The notes: a model not told the origin generated them from the sequence alone. Positions 1-9,776 are shown, counted from the first letter of the stretch. The stretch is DNA of 64,000 nt from Prochlorococcus sp. AG-363-A16 (GCA_003280345.1 QCFB01000003.1:31268-95267); one strand, 5' to 3'. A program made the numbers and translations.

Positions 1-1181
1 ATATGATCACGTTCCTCCGCTTTACGTAGTAAATAACGAGTCCTTCTTTCAATTGTTGCAATTCGAAAATCTAAAAAAACCTGCAACATTTTACGTAGAG
101 TTAATAGAACAGGTTCACCATCAACTAATGCCAACATATTCGCACTAAAATTACTTTGTATAGGCGTAAGTTTAAAAAGATTGTTGAGAACAACTTGAGG
201 ATATGCGTCTCGTCGTAACTCAACTACCACTCTCATTCCATCTCGATCACTTTCATCTCTGATATCAGAAATTCCTTCCAACTTCTTATCATTCACCATA
301 TCGGCAATACGTTCTATAAGAGCTGCTTTATTTGTTTGATAAGGAAGCTGAGTAATAATCACTGCATCCCTATCCGGCCTTCCAGGAGATTCAATAGTCT
401 CGATTTCTGCAACGCCCCTCATTGTCACTGAACCTCTACCAGTAAGGTATGTTTCTCGAATTCCTTTTCTGCCTAAAATTTGCCCACCAGTAGGGAAATC
501 TGGCCCAGTTATTATGCCCATCAATTCCTGATCATTTAACTCTGGATTAGAAATAAGCGCCTTAAGTCCATCAATTAATTCACCCAGGTTATGAGGTGGG
601 ATATTGGTAGCCATCCCAACAGCTATTCCAGAAGAACCATTCAGCAATAACTGAGGAATACGAGCTGGTAAAACAGTTGGCTCCTGCTGTGAGCCATCAA
701 AATTGTCAGAGAAATCAACCGTTTCTGCCTCAATATCTTCTAAAAGACTGTCTGTAGTAAGTGCCTGCAATCGCGATTCTGTATATCTCATTGCAGCTGG
801 AGGATCATTATCAATAGATCCAAAATTGCCATGCCCGTCTATCAAGGGCATTTGCATTGAAAAGTCCTGAGCCATGCGCACCAGTGCGTCATACACGGCT
901 GTATCGCCATGCGGGTGATACTTACCAAGCACCTCACCCACAACACGAGCACACTTTCTATAAGGCCTTTCACTGGTAAGGCCAAGCTCATACATCGCAT
1001 AAAGAATGCGCCTATGAACTGGCTTAAGGCCATCTCTCGCGTCTGGCAAAGCGCGGCCCACTATTACGCTCATCGCGTACTCCAAGTAGGAGCGCGACAT
1101 CTCATTCCTCAAGTCTGTCTGGATGATCCGATCGTCGGACTCTCCGGGAGCACCGCTACCGGGTCCCAAAGGATCAGCCAT
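1..1181 (-). CDS. gyrA: DNA gyrase subunit A (5' part, runs off window)
   Basis: GyrA is the breakage-reunion subunit of DNA gyrase, which introduces negative supercoils using ATP hydrolysed by GyrB. The reading frame enters from the left edge, so only the N-terminal ~393 residues are present. The active-site tyrosine is at residue 133, in the motif AAMRYTESR; upstream are the canonical stretches [22 protein letters not shown] and [19 protein letters not shown] chose the ATG at 1181, which gives an N-terminus [10 protein letters not shown]. It carries a short cyanobacterial-type extension before the conserved core. It is transcribed away from the CAAD-type gene at 1336. Confidence 0.97.
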   Translation of the reverse strand, partial: MADPLGPGSGAPGESDDRIIQTDLRNEMSRSYLEYAMSVIVGRALPDARDGLKPVHRRILYAMYELGLTSERPYRKCARVVGEVLGKYHPHGDTAVYDALVRMAQDFSMQMPLIDGHGNFGSIDNDPPAAMRYTESRLQALTTDSLLEDIEAETVDFSDNFDGSQQEPTVLPARIPQLLLNGSSGIAVGMATNIPPHNLGELIDGLKALISNPELNDQELMGIITGPDFPTGGQILGRKGIRETYLTGRGSVTMRGVAEIETIESPGRPDRDAVIITQLPYQTNKAALIERIADMVNDKKLEGISDIRDESDRDGMRVVVELRRDAYPQVVLNNLFKLTPIQSNFSANMLALVDGEPVLLTLRKMLQVFLDFRIATIERRTRYLLRKAEERDH

Positions 1182-1335
1182 AGAAGAGACGGTTGCCAAA
1201 CCTAAGGTTATCTCGGCATCTGATCACTTGCCGATACAAACCAAGTGAACATTTGCTCTATTAGCGCTTAATACAGCCATCTACTCAGTGGTGAACTTGC
1301 CTTTTAAAATCAAGAAATTATTTTAGATGTAGGTT

Positions 1336-2001
1336 ATGGGCTCGTCAGAGGAATCAAAACCAGAAGAGACATCCAACCTTTCAGGCGCACCCCAATCCGC
1401 TGACACAAAAGGAATGTCAGAAAAAAATGCTGAGTCCAAAACTCAGGGAGCTGCTTCTTTTTCTATCAAATCAGATCCTCCAGGATCTTCAGAAGTGAAA
1501 GCAAATAGCAATCAAACAGAGGAAATTAGGCCTAAAGCTTCTTACTTCCAAGAAGCTTTAGGGACAAGTACGTCTTCAGTTCCTGACAATTCATCCATCA
1601 ATGAAATTTCATCTAACGAAAAAACTTCTCAAAATTCAAGTTTCAATTCACCACTCGAAGGCAACTCAGTAAAGGGAGGTGAATGGGAGTTACTGAAAGG
1701 CAAAATCTCAGAATTGTGGGAGCGCAATCAACTTCCTAGCCAAATGAACCAATTAATCCAACCTTTAAGGGTTCTGCTGGGGCTAGTAGGACTATTACTT
1801 GTAGTTCAATTATATGGAATTATTTTGGGTACAATTGCTAAATTCCCTTTAGCCCCAAGGCTTTTCGAATTAGCAGGAATAATATGGCTCGTCAAGTTTT
1901 CCAGTAATAATTTAGTTCGGAGTAAAGATAGAGAAGATGTGATGACTGGAATAAAAAGTCGATGGAGCAAGTTCAGCAATGGTTCAAAAAGCGATGGATA
2001 A
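1336..2001 (+). CDS. CAAD/CURT1-like thylakoid membrane protein
   Basis: 221 aa. The first ~115 residues are low-complexity and rich in Ser, Glu, Asn and Lys, as expected for a soluble disordered tail. Two hydrophobic segments follow at roughly 145-165 and 173-190, then an amphipathic, charged C-terminus. The order (two TM helices, LFELAGIIWLVKF, then a basic helix) matches the CAAD domain found in cyanobacterial aminoacyl-tRNA synthetases and in CURT1 thylakoid-curvature proteins. That assignment rests on pattern only. Inferred role: membrane anchoring or membrane curvature. It is a single gene, divergent from gyrA and 75 bp upstream of guaB3. Confidence 0.7.
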   Translation: MGSSEESKPEETSNLSGAPQSADTKGMSEKNAESKTQGAASFSIKSDPPGSSEVKANSNQTEEIRPKASYFQEALGTSTSSVPDNSSINEISSNEKTSQNSSFNSPLEGNSVKGGEWELLKGKISELWERNQLPSQMNQLIQPLRVLLGLVGLLLVVQLYGIILGTIAKFPLAPRLFELAGIIWLVKFSSNNLVRSKDREDVMTGIKSRWSKFSNGSKSDG

Positions 2002-2076
2002 ATCCCTCTATCCATACACGAATTCGGTTTTAGACACCCAAGTTGGTATTTTGGCTGGACTTTAATAAAGCATGCG

Positions 2077-3240
2077 GTGAATATTCAGCTCGGACGCTCC
2101 AAAGTTGTTCGAAGGGCCTATGGCATCGACGAAATCGCCCTAGTGCCTGGTGGAAAAACAGTGGATCCAGAAATTACTGATGCAAGCTGGGAAATAGGAG
2201 GAATCAAACGGGAAGTCCCAATCATTGCAAGCGCAATGGATGGAGTAGTCGACGTCAGAACAGCAGTAAAACTATCAAATTTGGGAGCACTTGGAGTCCT
2301 CAATCTGGAAGGCATCCATACAAGGTATGAAGACCCAAGCCCCCTTCTAGAAAAGATTTCATCTGTTGGGAAGGACGAATTCGTCCCTTTAATGCAAGAC
2401 ATTTACAACCAGCCAATCAAAGAGGAACTAATTACAAAACGGATTCAAGAAATTAAATCTCAAGGAGGTATTCCTGCTGTTAGTGGAACTCCTATTGCAG
2501 CAATACGCTTTAGCAAAACTATTGCTGAAGCTGGAGCAAGCCTTTTCTTTGTTCAAGCAACAGTAGTTTCTACAGAACACGTTGGACCTGAGGGGAAAGC
2601 AAGCCTTGACCTAACCAAACTTTGCAAGGAGATGGGCATTCCTGTCGTAATAGGTAATTGCGTGACCTATGAAGTTGCAATTCAACTTATGAGAGCAGGC
2701 GCTTCAGGTGTAATGGTTGGGATCGGGCCTGGTGCGGCTTGTACTTCCAGAGGGGTTCTAGGGGTTGGGATTCCTCAAGCAACAGCTGTAGCAGACTGTG
2801 CTGCTGCTAGGGATGACTATCAGAAAGAAAGTGGACGATATGTACCAATAATTGCTGATGGAGGAATCGTGAATGGTGGAGACATTTGCAAATGCATTGC
2901 TTGCGGAGCGAATGCAGTGATGATTGGATCTCCTATTGCAAAAGCGGAAGAAGCTCCTGGGAGAGGCTTTCACTGGGGCATGGCAACGCCTAGCCCATTA
3001 CTACCCCGTGGAACAAGAATAAAAGTTGGTTCTTCAGGCAGCCTCAAAGAAATAATTCTTGGTCCTGCAAAGCTCGATGATGGGACTCAAAACCTATTAG
3101 GTGCAATAAAAACTTCTATGGGGACCCTAGGAGCAAGCACAATCAAAGAAATGCAACAGGTCGAGGTAGTTGTAGCGCCATCACTACTTACAGAAGGCAA
3201 GGTTTATCAAAAAGCCCAACAACTAGGAATGGGCAAATAA
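2077..3240 (+). CDS. guaB3: GuaB3-type IMP dehydrogenase family protein
   Basis: 387 aa and starts with GTG. The fold is the IMP dehydrogenase / GMP reductase TIM barrel without CBS domains. The catalytic loop GIGPGAACTSR places the likely nucleophilic cysteine at residue 222; the phosphate-binding stretch IADGGIVNGGDICK follows. IMPDH converts IMP to XMP with NAD+ in guanine nucleotide synthesis. The lack of CBS domains and the DYQKESGRYV region fit the GuaB3 branch seen in cyanobacteria and actinobacteria rather than canonical GuaB. It lies directly upstream of the Yfr1 sRNA and trxA, a conserved order in cyanobacteria. Confidence 0.9.
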   Translation: MNIQLGRSKVVRRAYGIDEIALVPGGKTVDPEITDASWEIGGIKREVPIIASAMDGVVDVRTAVKLSNLGALGVLNLEGIHTRYEDPSPLLEKISSVGKDEFVPLMQDIYNQPIKEELITKRIQEIKSQGGIPAVSGTPIAAIRFSKTIAEAGASLFFVQATVVSTEHVGPEGKASLDLTKLCKEMGIPVVIGNCVTYEVAIQLMRAGASGVMVGIGPGAACTSRGVLGVGIPQATAVADCAAARDDYQKESGRYVPIIADGGIVNGGDICKCIACGANAVMIGSPIAKAEEAPGRGFHWGMATPSPLLPRGTRIKVGSSGSLKEIILGPAKLDDGTQNLLGAIKTSMGTLGASTIKEMQQVEVVVAPSLLTEGKVYQKAQQLGMGK

Positions 3241-3285
3241 ATTTTCAAACCAGAAATACTGATAAGACAGAGTTAATATCAAATC

Positions 3286-3344
3286 GTGAGAGTTTCGGCT
3301 CCCACACTCCTCACACCACCAGCCCGACGAGCTCGGGCTTTTTG
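3286..3344 (+). ncRNA. yfr1: Yfr1 small regulatory RNA
   Basis: A ~59-nt element with the full Yfr1 layout. A 5' stem-loop forms from GTGAGAG pairing with CTCCCAC. The single-stranded, ultraconserved 11-mer ACTCCTCACAC sits at 3306-3316. A 3' terminator hairpin (AGCCCGA / TCGGGCT, 7 bp, 5-nt loop) ends in a T-run. Yfr1 is a trans-acting sRNA known throughout cyanobacteria, and its location between guaB and trxA is the known Prochlorococcus position. Its CU-rich motif base-pairs with 5' regions of target mRNAs, including outer-membrane proteins. The exact 5' end is inferred. Confidence 0.95.
3321..3344 (+). terminator. Rho-independent terminator of Yfr1
   Basis: Perfect 7-bp GC-rich stem (3321-3327 with 3333-3339), 5-nt loop, then TTTTTG. 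It forms the 3' hairpin of Yfr1 and separates guaB3/Yfr1 from trxA. Confidence 0.9.
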
Positions 3345-3447
3345 TTTTGACCATTACACGACCGTCACATTTCACACACTCTTTGCTCTAAAGCGTTTAC
3401 TAAGCAAACACGGTTGCTAAATTTCACGAGACAAGACGTTTTAAGGT

Positions 3448-3771
3448 ATGTCAAACGCCGCTGCAGTAACTGATTCTTCTTTTGAACAGGAAGTCCTCCA
3501 GAGTGACGTACCAGTACTTGTTGACTTCTGGGCTCCCTGGTGTGGACCTTGTCGAATGGTCTCTCCCATTGTGGAAGAGATCTCCAAGGAGTTTGAAGGC
3601 AAAATCAAAGTCTTCAAATTAAATACTGATGAAAACCCTAATGTTGCAAGCCAATACGGCATTCGCAGCATCCCAACATTAATGATTTTCAAAGGAGGGC
3701 AAAAAGTTGACACAGTTGTAGGTGCTGTCCCTAAAGCAACACTTTCCGGGACAATATCTAAGCACCTCTAA
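3448..3771 (+). CDS. trxA: Thioredoxin
   Basis: 107 aa, the normal thioredoxin length. The redox motif WCGPC is at residues 31-35, preceded by VLVDFWAP; the cis-proline region [11 protein letters not shown] is present. Thioredoxin reduces protein disulfides; in cyanobacteria it receives electrons from ferredoxin- or NADPH-thioredoxin reductase. The start is the ATG 101 bp after the Yfr1 terminator. It appears to be monocistronic. Confidence 0.97.
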   Translation: MSNAAAVTDSSFEQEVLQSDVPVLVDFWAPWCGPCRMVSPIVEEISKEFEGKIKVFKLNTDENPNVASQYGIRSIPTLMIFKGGQKVDTVVGAVPKATLSGTISKHL

Positions 3772-3865
3772 AAACCTATCTAAATAAGGCGTTTTCCTCC
3801 AAAAAAAACAAGTTCTCTCAAGCAAGCAATGGTACTGATTCAATACCAGTTTGAGATTTAATGAC

Positions 3866-4492
3866 GTGGCAACTAACATCGGCCTGATTGATTACGGTAT
3901 GGGCAATTTGCACTCTGTGCAAAAAGCTTTTAAACGAATTGGCCAACCACTAAGAATTGTTAGCAATCCGCAAGAACTAAATGGATGTGATGCATTGATC
4001 TTGCCAGGAGTAGGTGCATTTGATCCAGCAATGGAACAACTCAAGCAAACAAAATTAATTCCTTGTTTAACAAAATGGGGAGAAGAAGATAAACCTCTCC
4101 TAGGGATATGCCTTGGTCTGCAGTTGTTATTCGAATCAAGCGATGAGGGTTCTTCAAAAGGATTAGGGATTTTGAAAGGCAATGTTCATCGACTCCCAAA
4201 AGGTCAAGGGGAAAGGATTCCTCACATGGGATGGGCTCTTCTAAACCATCAAAATAACTGCCCACTAATCGACAACAATGATCAACAAAACTGGATGTAT
4301 TTCGTCCATTCCTATGCAGCTGTCCCAATAGAAAAGGGTGACTTAGCCGCAACTGCAAAGTTTGGACAAACCGAAGTCACTGCAATGGTTTGGAAGGGAA
4401 GAATTGGCGCTTGTCAATTTCATCCTGAGAAATCTGCAAAGGCAGGTCAAAGACTTCTGATTCGTTGGCTCAAATGGCTAAATGATGGATAA
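3866..4492 (+). CDS. hisH: Imidazole glycerol phosphate synthase, glutamine amidotransferase subunit
   Basis: 208 aa from the GTG at 3866. A TTG 15 bp upstream is in frame, but the family begins just before the conserved NIGLIDYGMGN. HisH hydrolyses glutamine and channels ammonia to HisF, producing IGP and AICAR in histidine synthesis. The triad is visible: Cys82 in GICLGLQLL, His186 and Glu188 in CQFHPEKS. It is followed after 9 bp by rsmD, probably co-transcribed. Confidence 0.95.
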   Translation: MATNIGLIDYGMGNLHSVQKAFKRIGQPLRIVSNPQELNGCDALILPGVGAFDPAMEQLKQTKLIPCLTKWGEEDKPLLGICLGLQLLFESSDEGSSKGLGILKGNVHRLPKGQGERIPHMGWALLNHQNNCPLIDNNDQQNWMYFVHSYAAVPIEKGDLAATAKFGQTEVTAMVWKGRIGACQFHPEKSAKAGQRLLIRWLKWLNDG

Positions 4493-4501
4493 ACACTTGT
4501 T

Positions 4502-5152
4502 ATGAAAGGGACTCTAAGAATCTCTGGAGGGAAACGCATAAAAAGTCCATCAGGCCTAACCACAAGGCCAACAACTTCAATGGTTAGAGAAGCCGTAATG
4601 AACCTTGTTGGGAGAATGTTAGAAAATTGCCATTGGCTAGATCTATTTAGTGGAAGCGGAGTTATGGGATGCGAAGCTCTACAGAGAGGAGCAAAAAAAG
4701 TGATTGCAATTGAAAGCAACAAGAAGACAGCTCAAATATGCAAAACAAACCTTATCTCTATAACAAGAAGCCTATCTAATAGAAAACATATTCAGGTTCT
4801 AAACCATGATGTAATTACCTTGCTAAACAAAGGGTTTCATTCAATAAATATCAAAGAAACCTCTGACAAAAAAGAAAAAGACCCTCGTTTTAACCTGATT
4901 TATTTAGACCCTCCATATGGGTCAAATCTTTATTCATCAGTTTTTGAAAGTTTGCAAAAAGGGAATTGGCTAACAAATGATGCAATTGTTATATGCGAAC
5001 ACTCTTCTGAAGTGCCTATAAGGACTCCTAATGGATGGACAGAGCAAAAAAGACGTAAATATGGCAAAAGTGCCTTGCTTTTAATCAGCCCCCCAAAGGA
5101 GTACTCCTACGATATTGATTCCAAGCAGCGACAAAAAGGCCCAAAAGCGTGA
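4502..5152 (+). CDS. rsmD: RsmD-type 16S rRNA (guanine-N2) methyltransferase
   Basis: 216 aa. N-terminal family signature [11 protein letters not shown] and [15 protein letters not shown]-binding motif [12 protein letters not shown] at residues 46-56; catalytic DPPY at 136-139. RsmD methylates G966 of 16S rRNA during 30S assembly. The ATG lies 9 bp after hisH. The last ~68 bp overlap petG on the other strand, so the two mRNAs have complementary 3' ends. Confidence 0.9.
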   Translation: MKGTLRISGGKRIKSPSGLTTRPTTSMVREAVMNLVGRMLENCHWLDLFSGSGVMGCEALQRGAKKVIAIESNKKTAQICKTNLISITRSLSNRKHIQVLNHDVITLLNKGFHSINIKETSDKKEKDPRFNLIYLDPPYGSNLYSSVFESLQKGNWLTNDAIVICEHSSEVPIRTPNGWTEQKRRKYGKSALLLISPPKEYSYDIDSKQRQKGPKA

Positions 5153-5198
5153 CAGAGACTAGACCTAAAACAATTCCACAAAGTAGAGGTTCAATCAT
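5085..5198 (-). CDS. petG: Cytochrome b6f complex subunit 5 (PetG)
   Basis: 37-aa single-helix protein starting [13 protein letters not shown] and ending [12 protein letters not shown]. The MIEPLL start, one TM helix (about residues 5-24) and the AWNQYRR end are diagnostic of PetG, which stabilises the cytochrome b6f complex between the photosystems in the thylakoid. The usual PetG ends near QYRR; this copy adds six residues. It lies antisense to the final 68 bp of rsmD. It is too short for ordinary ORF cut-offs and easily missed. Confidence 0.95.
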   Translation of the reverse strand: MIEPLLCGIVLGLVSVTLLGLFVAAWNQYRRSTPLGG

Positions 5199-5254
5199 TT
5201 GCGTAATTCAGCTATGACTATTAAGCATAATTCTTTCATGCGTTAGAAGTTCCT

Positions 5255-5650
5255 GTGTCGAGCCCGTCATCAAATGCTGCAAGTGAGGCTAAAAACAAGG
5301 GTGGGCTCATTAGAGCTCTGATCGTTTTCGCTACCTTATCTTGCACAGTTTTAGTCCTATGGGCGCTAAGGACATCACAAATAGATCCATACGTAAAAGC
5401 TACGGTGAACCTCCAAGGCTCTATCGAAAAAGGAAGTCGTCTTTTCAGAATGAACTGTGCTGGATGTCATGGTATTAATGCACAAGGACTTGTCGGGCCA
5501 AATCTACAAAAAGTCAGTTCCAAATTCACTAAAGCCCAAATTATTAATCAAGTCGTCAAAGGAAACACTCCTCCGATGCCTAGTTTTCAATTAGAGCCCC
5601 AATCAATGGCCGATTTACTGGCCTATCTAAATGCCGCTGGGCAATCGTGA
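5255..5650 (+). CDS. cytM: Membrane-anchored class I cytochrome c (cM-like)
   Basis: 131 aa, GTG start. A TM segment or uncleaved signal lies at about residues 19-38; then a single cytochrome c domain has haem site CAGCH at 68-72 and axial Met in PPMPSF (Met108). Length and anchored architecture resemble cyanobacterial cytochrome cM, whose role is uncertain (electron transfer or stress modulation of photosynthesis and respiration). It could instead be another small c-type cytochrome. Its GTG-AAC stop/start overlap with the next gene suggests co-transcription. petG diverges from it 57 bp upstream. Confidence 0.8.
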   Translation: MSSPSSNAASEAKNKGGLIRALIVFATLSCTVLVLWALRTSQIDPYVKATVNLQGSIEKGSRLFRMNCAGCHGINAQGLVGPNLQKVSSKFTKAQIINQVVKGNTPPMPSFQLEPQSMADLLAYLNAAGQS

Positions 5651-6393
5651 ACAGTTGGGCTAATCCAATAAAATTAGTTCTCGTGGAACCTTCTGGGACA
5701 CTGAATTTAGGAAGTGTTGCAAGGCTCTGTGAAAATTTCGGAATTCAGGAATTACGTTTAGTTGAACCAAGATGCAATCCCGTCGATACCGAAGCAATAA
5801 AAATGGCAGTGAGAGGGGCGAAGCTGCTAGAAACCGCTTCTCAATTTTCTTGCTTAATTGATGCAATTGCAGATTGCAGTCGAGTAATTGCAACCTGTGG
5901 CAGGATTGATCATGGGGAAATCCCTCTACATCAATCAGAAGACGCTCTGAAATGGCTATTAGAGAGTTGCAGCTCATCTCCTGTTGCCCTCGTTTTTGGA
6001 AGAGAAGATAGAGGACTTACAAATCAGGAGCTTCTCCTTGCTCAAAAGGTCATTACACTTCAAACACAACCAAGTTATCCATCTTTAAACCTCTCGCATG
6101 CAGTAGCAATCGTGCTGCATGAATTACAAAGGTGTAAACAGAATGTCTCAAAAAAAGGCTTTGAAAAAGCAAAAAAAAACGATCCTGCTTCACCTACTCA
6201 AATAAATGACTGCCTTATCGATGCACAAAACCTATTGCTTGAAATTGGATTCCTTCAGAAACATACTGCTGAGTCTCGTATGAACAAATTCAAAGGATTA
6301 CTTCAACGAGCGCAAGTCCGTCCTGAAGAAGTTTCATTAATAAGAGGTGTTTTGAGACAAATGCGTTGGGCAATTAAGTCATGCAACTCCTAA
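5647..6393 (+). CDS. SpoU/TrmJ-family tRNA/rRNA 2'-O-methyltransferase
   Basis: 248 aa, GTG start overlapping the stop of the cytochrome gene by 4 bp. SPOUT-class signatures: LVEPSGTLNLGSVARLCENFG near the N-terminus, VFGREDRGLTNQEL at about 116-129 and YPSLNLSHAVAIVLHEL at about 141-157. The closest characterised family is TrmJ (ribose methylation of tRNA position 32). Substrate specificity is inferred, not shown. The C-terminal ~80 residues are a helical extension typical of TrmJ. Confidence 0.85.
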   Translation: MNSWANPIKLVLVEPSGTLNLGSVARLCENFGIQELRLVEPRCNPVDTEAIKMAVRGAKLLETASQFSCLIDAIADCSRVIATCGRIDHGEIPLHQSEDALKWLLESCSSSPVALVFGREDRGLTNQELLLAQKVITLQTQPSYPSLNLSHAVAIVLHELQRCKQNVSKKGFEKAKKNDPASPTQINDCLIDAQNLLLEIGFLQKHTAESRMNKFKGLLQRAQVRPEEVSLIRGVLRQMRWAIKSCNS

Positions 6394-6423
6394 CCTCAGT
6401 CGAAATAAGAGCGCACATTTCAA

Positions 6424-7521
6424 TTGGCAATTAATCGCCCTAAACAAACCGGCTCGATCTTGGCAAGAAGCTTGAGAATGTTTCTTCATCTAACTTTTTT
6501 AGGGGTAGGTCTAGGAGTAATAACTGGCTCAACACTTAAATCAATCTCCTTGCATGAGAATGGACTGCAATCAATACTTTCAAACTGGATCTCAACCAAA
6601 AAAAATCCGCTTGTGAGAGGGAAAAAACATGGCCGGGTTTATAAGAAAAGTCATATTAATAAACTATTAAAACAGGCAAATAGTCAAAAAGCAATTAAAG
6701 AATTAAATGAAAAATGGATGCAAATTGCTAACCTTCAAAAAGATTTACAAGCAAGTGCTTATCTCTTATCTCTAGATGATGGTAGATATGCAGAACTAAA
6801 TCCAAATACAAGTTTACCTGCTGCTAGTTCTATAAAAATAGCAATACTGCTTGCAGCTCTTGAATTAGTTGATTCAGGAGAATTACGCTGGAACGAACCA
6901 CTCAAATTGACAAAAGAATTAAGAGGAAGTGGAGCAGGATGGATGGCATATCAACCTTTAGGGAAAAGCTTCCCTGCCCACGAAGTGGCTACAGAAATGA
7001 TCAGAGTTAGTGATAATACTGCTACTAATCTTCTAATTGATCGTATAGGTGGATTTCAGGTTTTAAATGAACGTTTTAGATCACTTGGTCTTAACTCAAC
7101 TGTCTTAAATAACTGGTTGCCAGACTTAGGTGGAACCAACACAACTAGTGCCAAAGACCTAGCCCTTTCAATTGCAATGGTTGACGAAGGAGAAATCCTT
7201 CAACAAAGGACAAGAGATCTATTTAGAGAAATAATGAGCACATCAACAAGCAACCGTATGCTTCCTAGTGGCCTATTAAGAGGTTTAGGTGTTTCTAGTG
7301 GCGACCCTGACTACAACTTATTAATTAAGGGTTATCGTGTTTACAATAAAACTGGAGATATTGGGATTTCATATGCTGATGCAGGATTAATACAACTTCC
7401 AAACAACACTCGGTTCGTAGCTGGCTTTATCGTGAAAGGTCCATTTAACGACCCTCGTTCTCCAAGGTTAATTTACGAGCTTTCTGCTGCTATGGCTCCT
7501 GTACTTCAAGCATTCGATTAG
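6424..7521 (+). CDS. Class A beta-lactamase-like serine hydrolase, membrane-anchored
   Basis: 365 aa, TTG start. One N-terminal hydrophobic segment (~21-36) is followed by a basic linker, then a penicillin-recognising fold: SSIK (S135-x-x-K138), SDN in MIRVSDNTATN (~198) and KTG in YNKTGDIG. These are the three active-site motifs of class A beta-lactamases and related peptidases. In picocyanobacteria such proteins are more likely peptidoglycan-related than antibiotic resistance; that is inference. It begins 30 bp after the methyltransferase and may share its transcript. Confidence 0.8.
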   Translation: MAINRPKQTGSILARSLRMFLHLTFLGVGLGVITGSTLKSISLHENGLQSILSNWISTKKNPLVRGKKHGRVYKKSHINKLLKQANSQKAIKELNEKWMQIANLQKDLQASAYLLSLDDGRYAELNPNTSLPAASSIKIAILLAALELVDSGELRWNEPLKLTKELRGSGAGWMAYQPLGKSFPAHEVATEMIRVSDNTATNLLIDRIGGFQVLNERFRSLGLNSTVLNNWLPDLGGTNTTSAKDLALSIAMVDEGEILQQRTRDLFREIMSTSTSNRMLPSGLLRGLGVSSGDPDYNLLIKGYRVYNKTGDIGISYADAGLIQLPNNTRFVAGFIVKGPFNDPRSPRLIYELSAAMAPVLQAFD

Positions 7522-7584
7522 TGCCTTCGAAGGTCTGAGGTCTGACTATTATGTAGCAATCCAAAACAACATCAAATATCGCTC

Positions 7585-8673
7585 GTGGTTTCAACTAGGA
7601 AGCGCAGGGTCTTCCCCTTCACCGCAGTTATTGGCCAAGAGGAGATGAAATTAGCCCTCCTCCTAAATGTAATAGATCCTCGTATTGGCGGGGTAATGAT
7701 CATGGGAGATCGAGGAACAGGCAAGTCAACAACAATCCGAGCACTTGCAGATCTACTCCCAGGCATTGATGTTGTTTCTGGTGACCCATATAACAGTTCG
7801 CCAGTAGATCCTGATCTACAAAGCAGTGAGGTAAGACAACTCATCGATAATGGTGGAGATCTAGAAACAGAAGAGAGGAAGGTTCCAATGGTGGACCTCC
7901 CTCTTGGTGCAACAGAAGATCGCCTTTGTGGAACTATTGATATCGAAAAGGCTCTAAGCGAAGGAGTAAGAGCTTTCGAGCCAGGGCTATTAGCAAAGGC
8001 AAACAGAGGTTTGCTCTATGTAGACGAAGTGAACTTGCTTGATGACCATCTTGTTGACGTTTTACTGGATTCTGCTGCTTCTGGCTGGAATACTGTTGAA
8101 CGAGAGGGGGTTTCAGTCAGACATCCTGCAAGATTCGTTCTCATTGGCTCAGGGAATCCTGAAGAAGGCGAACTAAGGCCTCAACTGCTCGACCGCTTCG
8201 GAATGAGTGTAGAAGTCCGCACAGTTAGAGATCCAGAGCTGCGAGTGAAAGTCGTTGATCAACGCACAGCCTTTGATAGTGATCCCGATTCTTTCTCCGT
8301 CTCTTCAGAATCAGACCAACAGTCACTTCAGAAAAAAGTCGTTGAAGCACAAGAGCGTCTTCAAAAAGTCAAGATGGATGATGATCTAAGGCTAAGTATT
8401 TCCGCAGTATGTAGCGAACTTGATGTTGACGGTTTACGGGGAGATATTGTTACAAATAGAGCCGCAAGAGCCTTGGCAGCCTTTGAAAGTCGAACAGAAG
8501 TCTCTGAAGAAGATGTAGCACGTGTCATCTCATGCTCCTTAAGGCATAGACTAAGAAAAGACCCTCTTGAGCAAGTAGATTCTGGAGACAGAGTAGTCAA
8601 AGCCTTTTGCAAGATTTTTGAGAGAAGCGAAAATAATGATCTTTCAGATTTTGAATTATCGGCTGTGGAGTAA
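7585..8673 (+). CDS. chlI: Magnesium chelatase subunit ChlI
   Basis: 362 aa, GTG start. AAA+ ATPase of the three-subunit Mg-chelatase that inserts Mg2+ into protoporphyrin IX, the first committed step of chlorophyll synthesis. Walker [10 protein letters not shown] at residues 41-49, Walker B region [13 protein letters not shown] near 145, arginine-finger/sensor region [19 protein letters not shown]. Length is normal for the family. ruvC starts 4 bp after the stop. Partners ChlD and ChlH are not in this window. Confidence 0.97.
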   Translation: MVSTRKRRVFPFTAVIGQEEMKLALLLNVIDPRIGGVMIMGDRGTGKSTTIRALADLLPGIDVVSGDPYNSSPVDPDLQSSEVRQLIDNGGDLETEERKVPMVDLPLGATEDRLCGTIDIEKALSEGVRAFEPGLLAKANRGLLYVDEVNLLDDHLVDVLLDSAASGWNTVEREGVSVRHPARFVLIGSGNPEEGELRPQLLDRFGMSVEVRTVRDPELRVKVVDQRTAFDSDPDSFSVSSESDQQSLQKKVVEAQERLQKVKMDDDLRLSISAVCSELDVDGLRGDIVTNRAARALAAFESRTEVSEEDVARVISCSLRHRLRKDPLEQVDSGDRVVKAFCKIFERSENNDLSDFELSAVE

Positions 8674-8677
8674 TTTC

Positions 8678-9142
8678 TTGCGAATCCTAGGCATAGATCC
8701 AGGGCTAGCAAGAGTTGGCTATGGAGTCATCGACACAAGCCAAGGAGAGCAAAAAATGCTTGATTGTGGAATCATCCGCACTGATCCAAAGCAAACTGAA
8801 GGGGAGCGAATGGTTGAAATAGCTGATGATCTTAACCAATTAATGATGGAATGGAATCCAAAGCTTGCAGCGGTAGAAAAATTCTTTTTCTACCGTTCAA
8901 GCACAACTATTAGTGTTGTTCAAGCTCGAGGTGTAGTGATGATGACCCTTGCAAGATTCAAAGTGCAAACTGTGGAATTTCCACCAATGCAAATCAAAAT
9001 GGCTTTAACAGGTTCGGGGAAAGCTGATAAAAGTGATGTCTTAAATGCAGTGATGCGTGAATTAAACCTCGATCATCCACCTCGCCCCGACGATGCATCT
9101 GATGCTCTTGCAATAGCACTTACGGGCTGGTTCCAACGCTAA
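8678..9142 (+). CDS. ruvC: Holliday junction resolvase RuvC
   Basis: 154 aa from the TTG at 8678 ([16 protein letters not shown]). An in-frame upstream extension into chlI adds 20 residues unlike any RuvC. Catalytic acidic residues are visible: D7, E67 (AVEKFFF) and the D138/D139/D142 cluster in [12 protein letters not shown]. It nicks Holliday junctions in concert with RuvAB. Only 4 bp separate it from chlI, so it is probably translationally coupled. Confidence 0.96.
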   Translation: MRILGIDPGLARVGYGVIDTSQGEQKMLDCGIIRTDPKQTEGERMVEIADDLNQLMMEWNPKLAAVEKFFFYRSSTTISVVQARGVVMMTLARFKVQTVEFPPMQIKMALTGSGKADKSDVLNAVMRELNLDHPPRPDDASDALAIALTGWFQR

Positions 9143-9197
9143 ATACTGGAAGAAAACTTTCCATAAATTTTCAATTTCTCAAATAGGAAGTTAACCA

Positions 9198-9776
9198 ATG
9201 AAAATGAGCACAAATAGCCTCAAGAAGAATCATCGCCTTAAGTACAAAGCAATAAGGGAAAAGGTGTTACCAAAAGTAGAGGAGCTAATACTTAATCAAG
9301 TAACAAAAAAACTACAGAATCTTCTTATCCATGGGGAACTAAATGGCTACCTGGGACTATACTGGCCTTTAAAAGGTGAAGTCGACCTACTTAAACTAAA
9401 GAGCAAGTTAAAGACGCCAATAGCACTACCAGCAAGTCAAAAAGATAGAACATTAAGCTACCACCCCTGGAAACAAAGCCCACTAAAAAAAGACTTTTGC
9501 GGCATCCCCGCGCCACTTGACGAACCAATTCTTATGCCAAAAGAAATATCTTTACTCCTTGTACCTGCTCTAGCTGTAGATCTATATGGACAACGCCTTG
9601 GATATGGTGGGGGTTTCTATGATCGCCTTAGAAAGGATCCAATTTGGAGAACAGTCAAGGCATTAATCGTACTTCCACAAGAATGTGTAGCTATCGAACC
9701 ATTGCCTCATGAGGATTGGGATGTGCCCTTTGATGGCTGGATAAGTGAAAAAGGAGCATTCAACCCTTGTTATTAA
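9198..9776 (+). CDS. 5-formyltetrahydrofolate cyclo-ligase family protein
   Basis: 192 aa. Family signature LLLVPALAVDLYGQRLGYGGGFYDR in the C-terminal half (the GYGGGFYDR substrate/ATP loop) and an N-terminal basic region KKNHRLKYKAIRE. The enzyme converts 5-formyl-THF to 5,10-methenyl-THF with ATP, returning folate to one-carbon metabolism. It begins 55 bp after ruvC on the same strand. The ~207 bp downstream hold no gene I can recognise. Confidence 0.9.
   Translation: MKMSTNSLKKNHRLKYKAIREKVLPKVEELILNQVTKKLQNLLIHGELNGYLGLYWPLKGEVDLLKLKSKLKTPIALPASQKDRTLSYHPWKQSPLKKDFCGIPAPLDEPILMPKEISLLLVPALAVDLYGQRLGYGGGFYDRLRKDPIWRTVKALIVLPQECVAIEPLPHEDWDVPFDGWISEKGAFNPCY

Noticed and set aside
842..1205. 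Open frames opposite to or out of phase with gyrA (842-1033 and 909-1205)
   Set aside because: They are shadows of the conserved gyrA frame, which has the catalytic Tyr and full family signatures.
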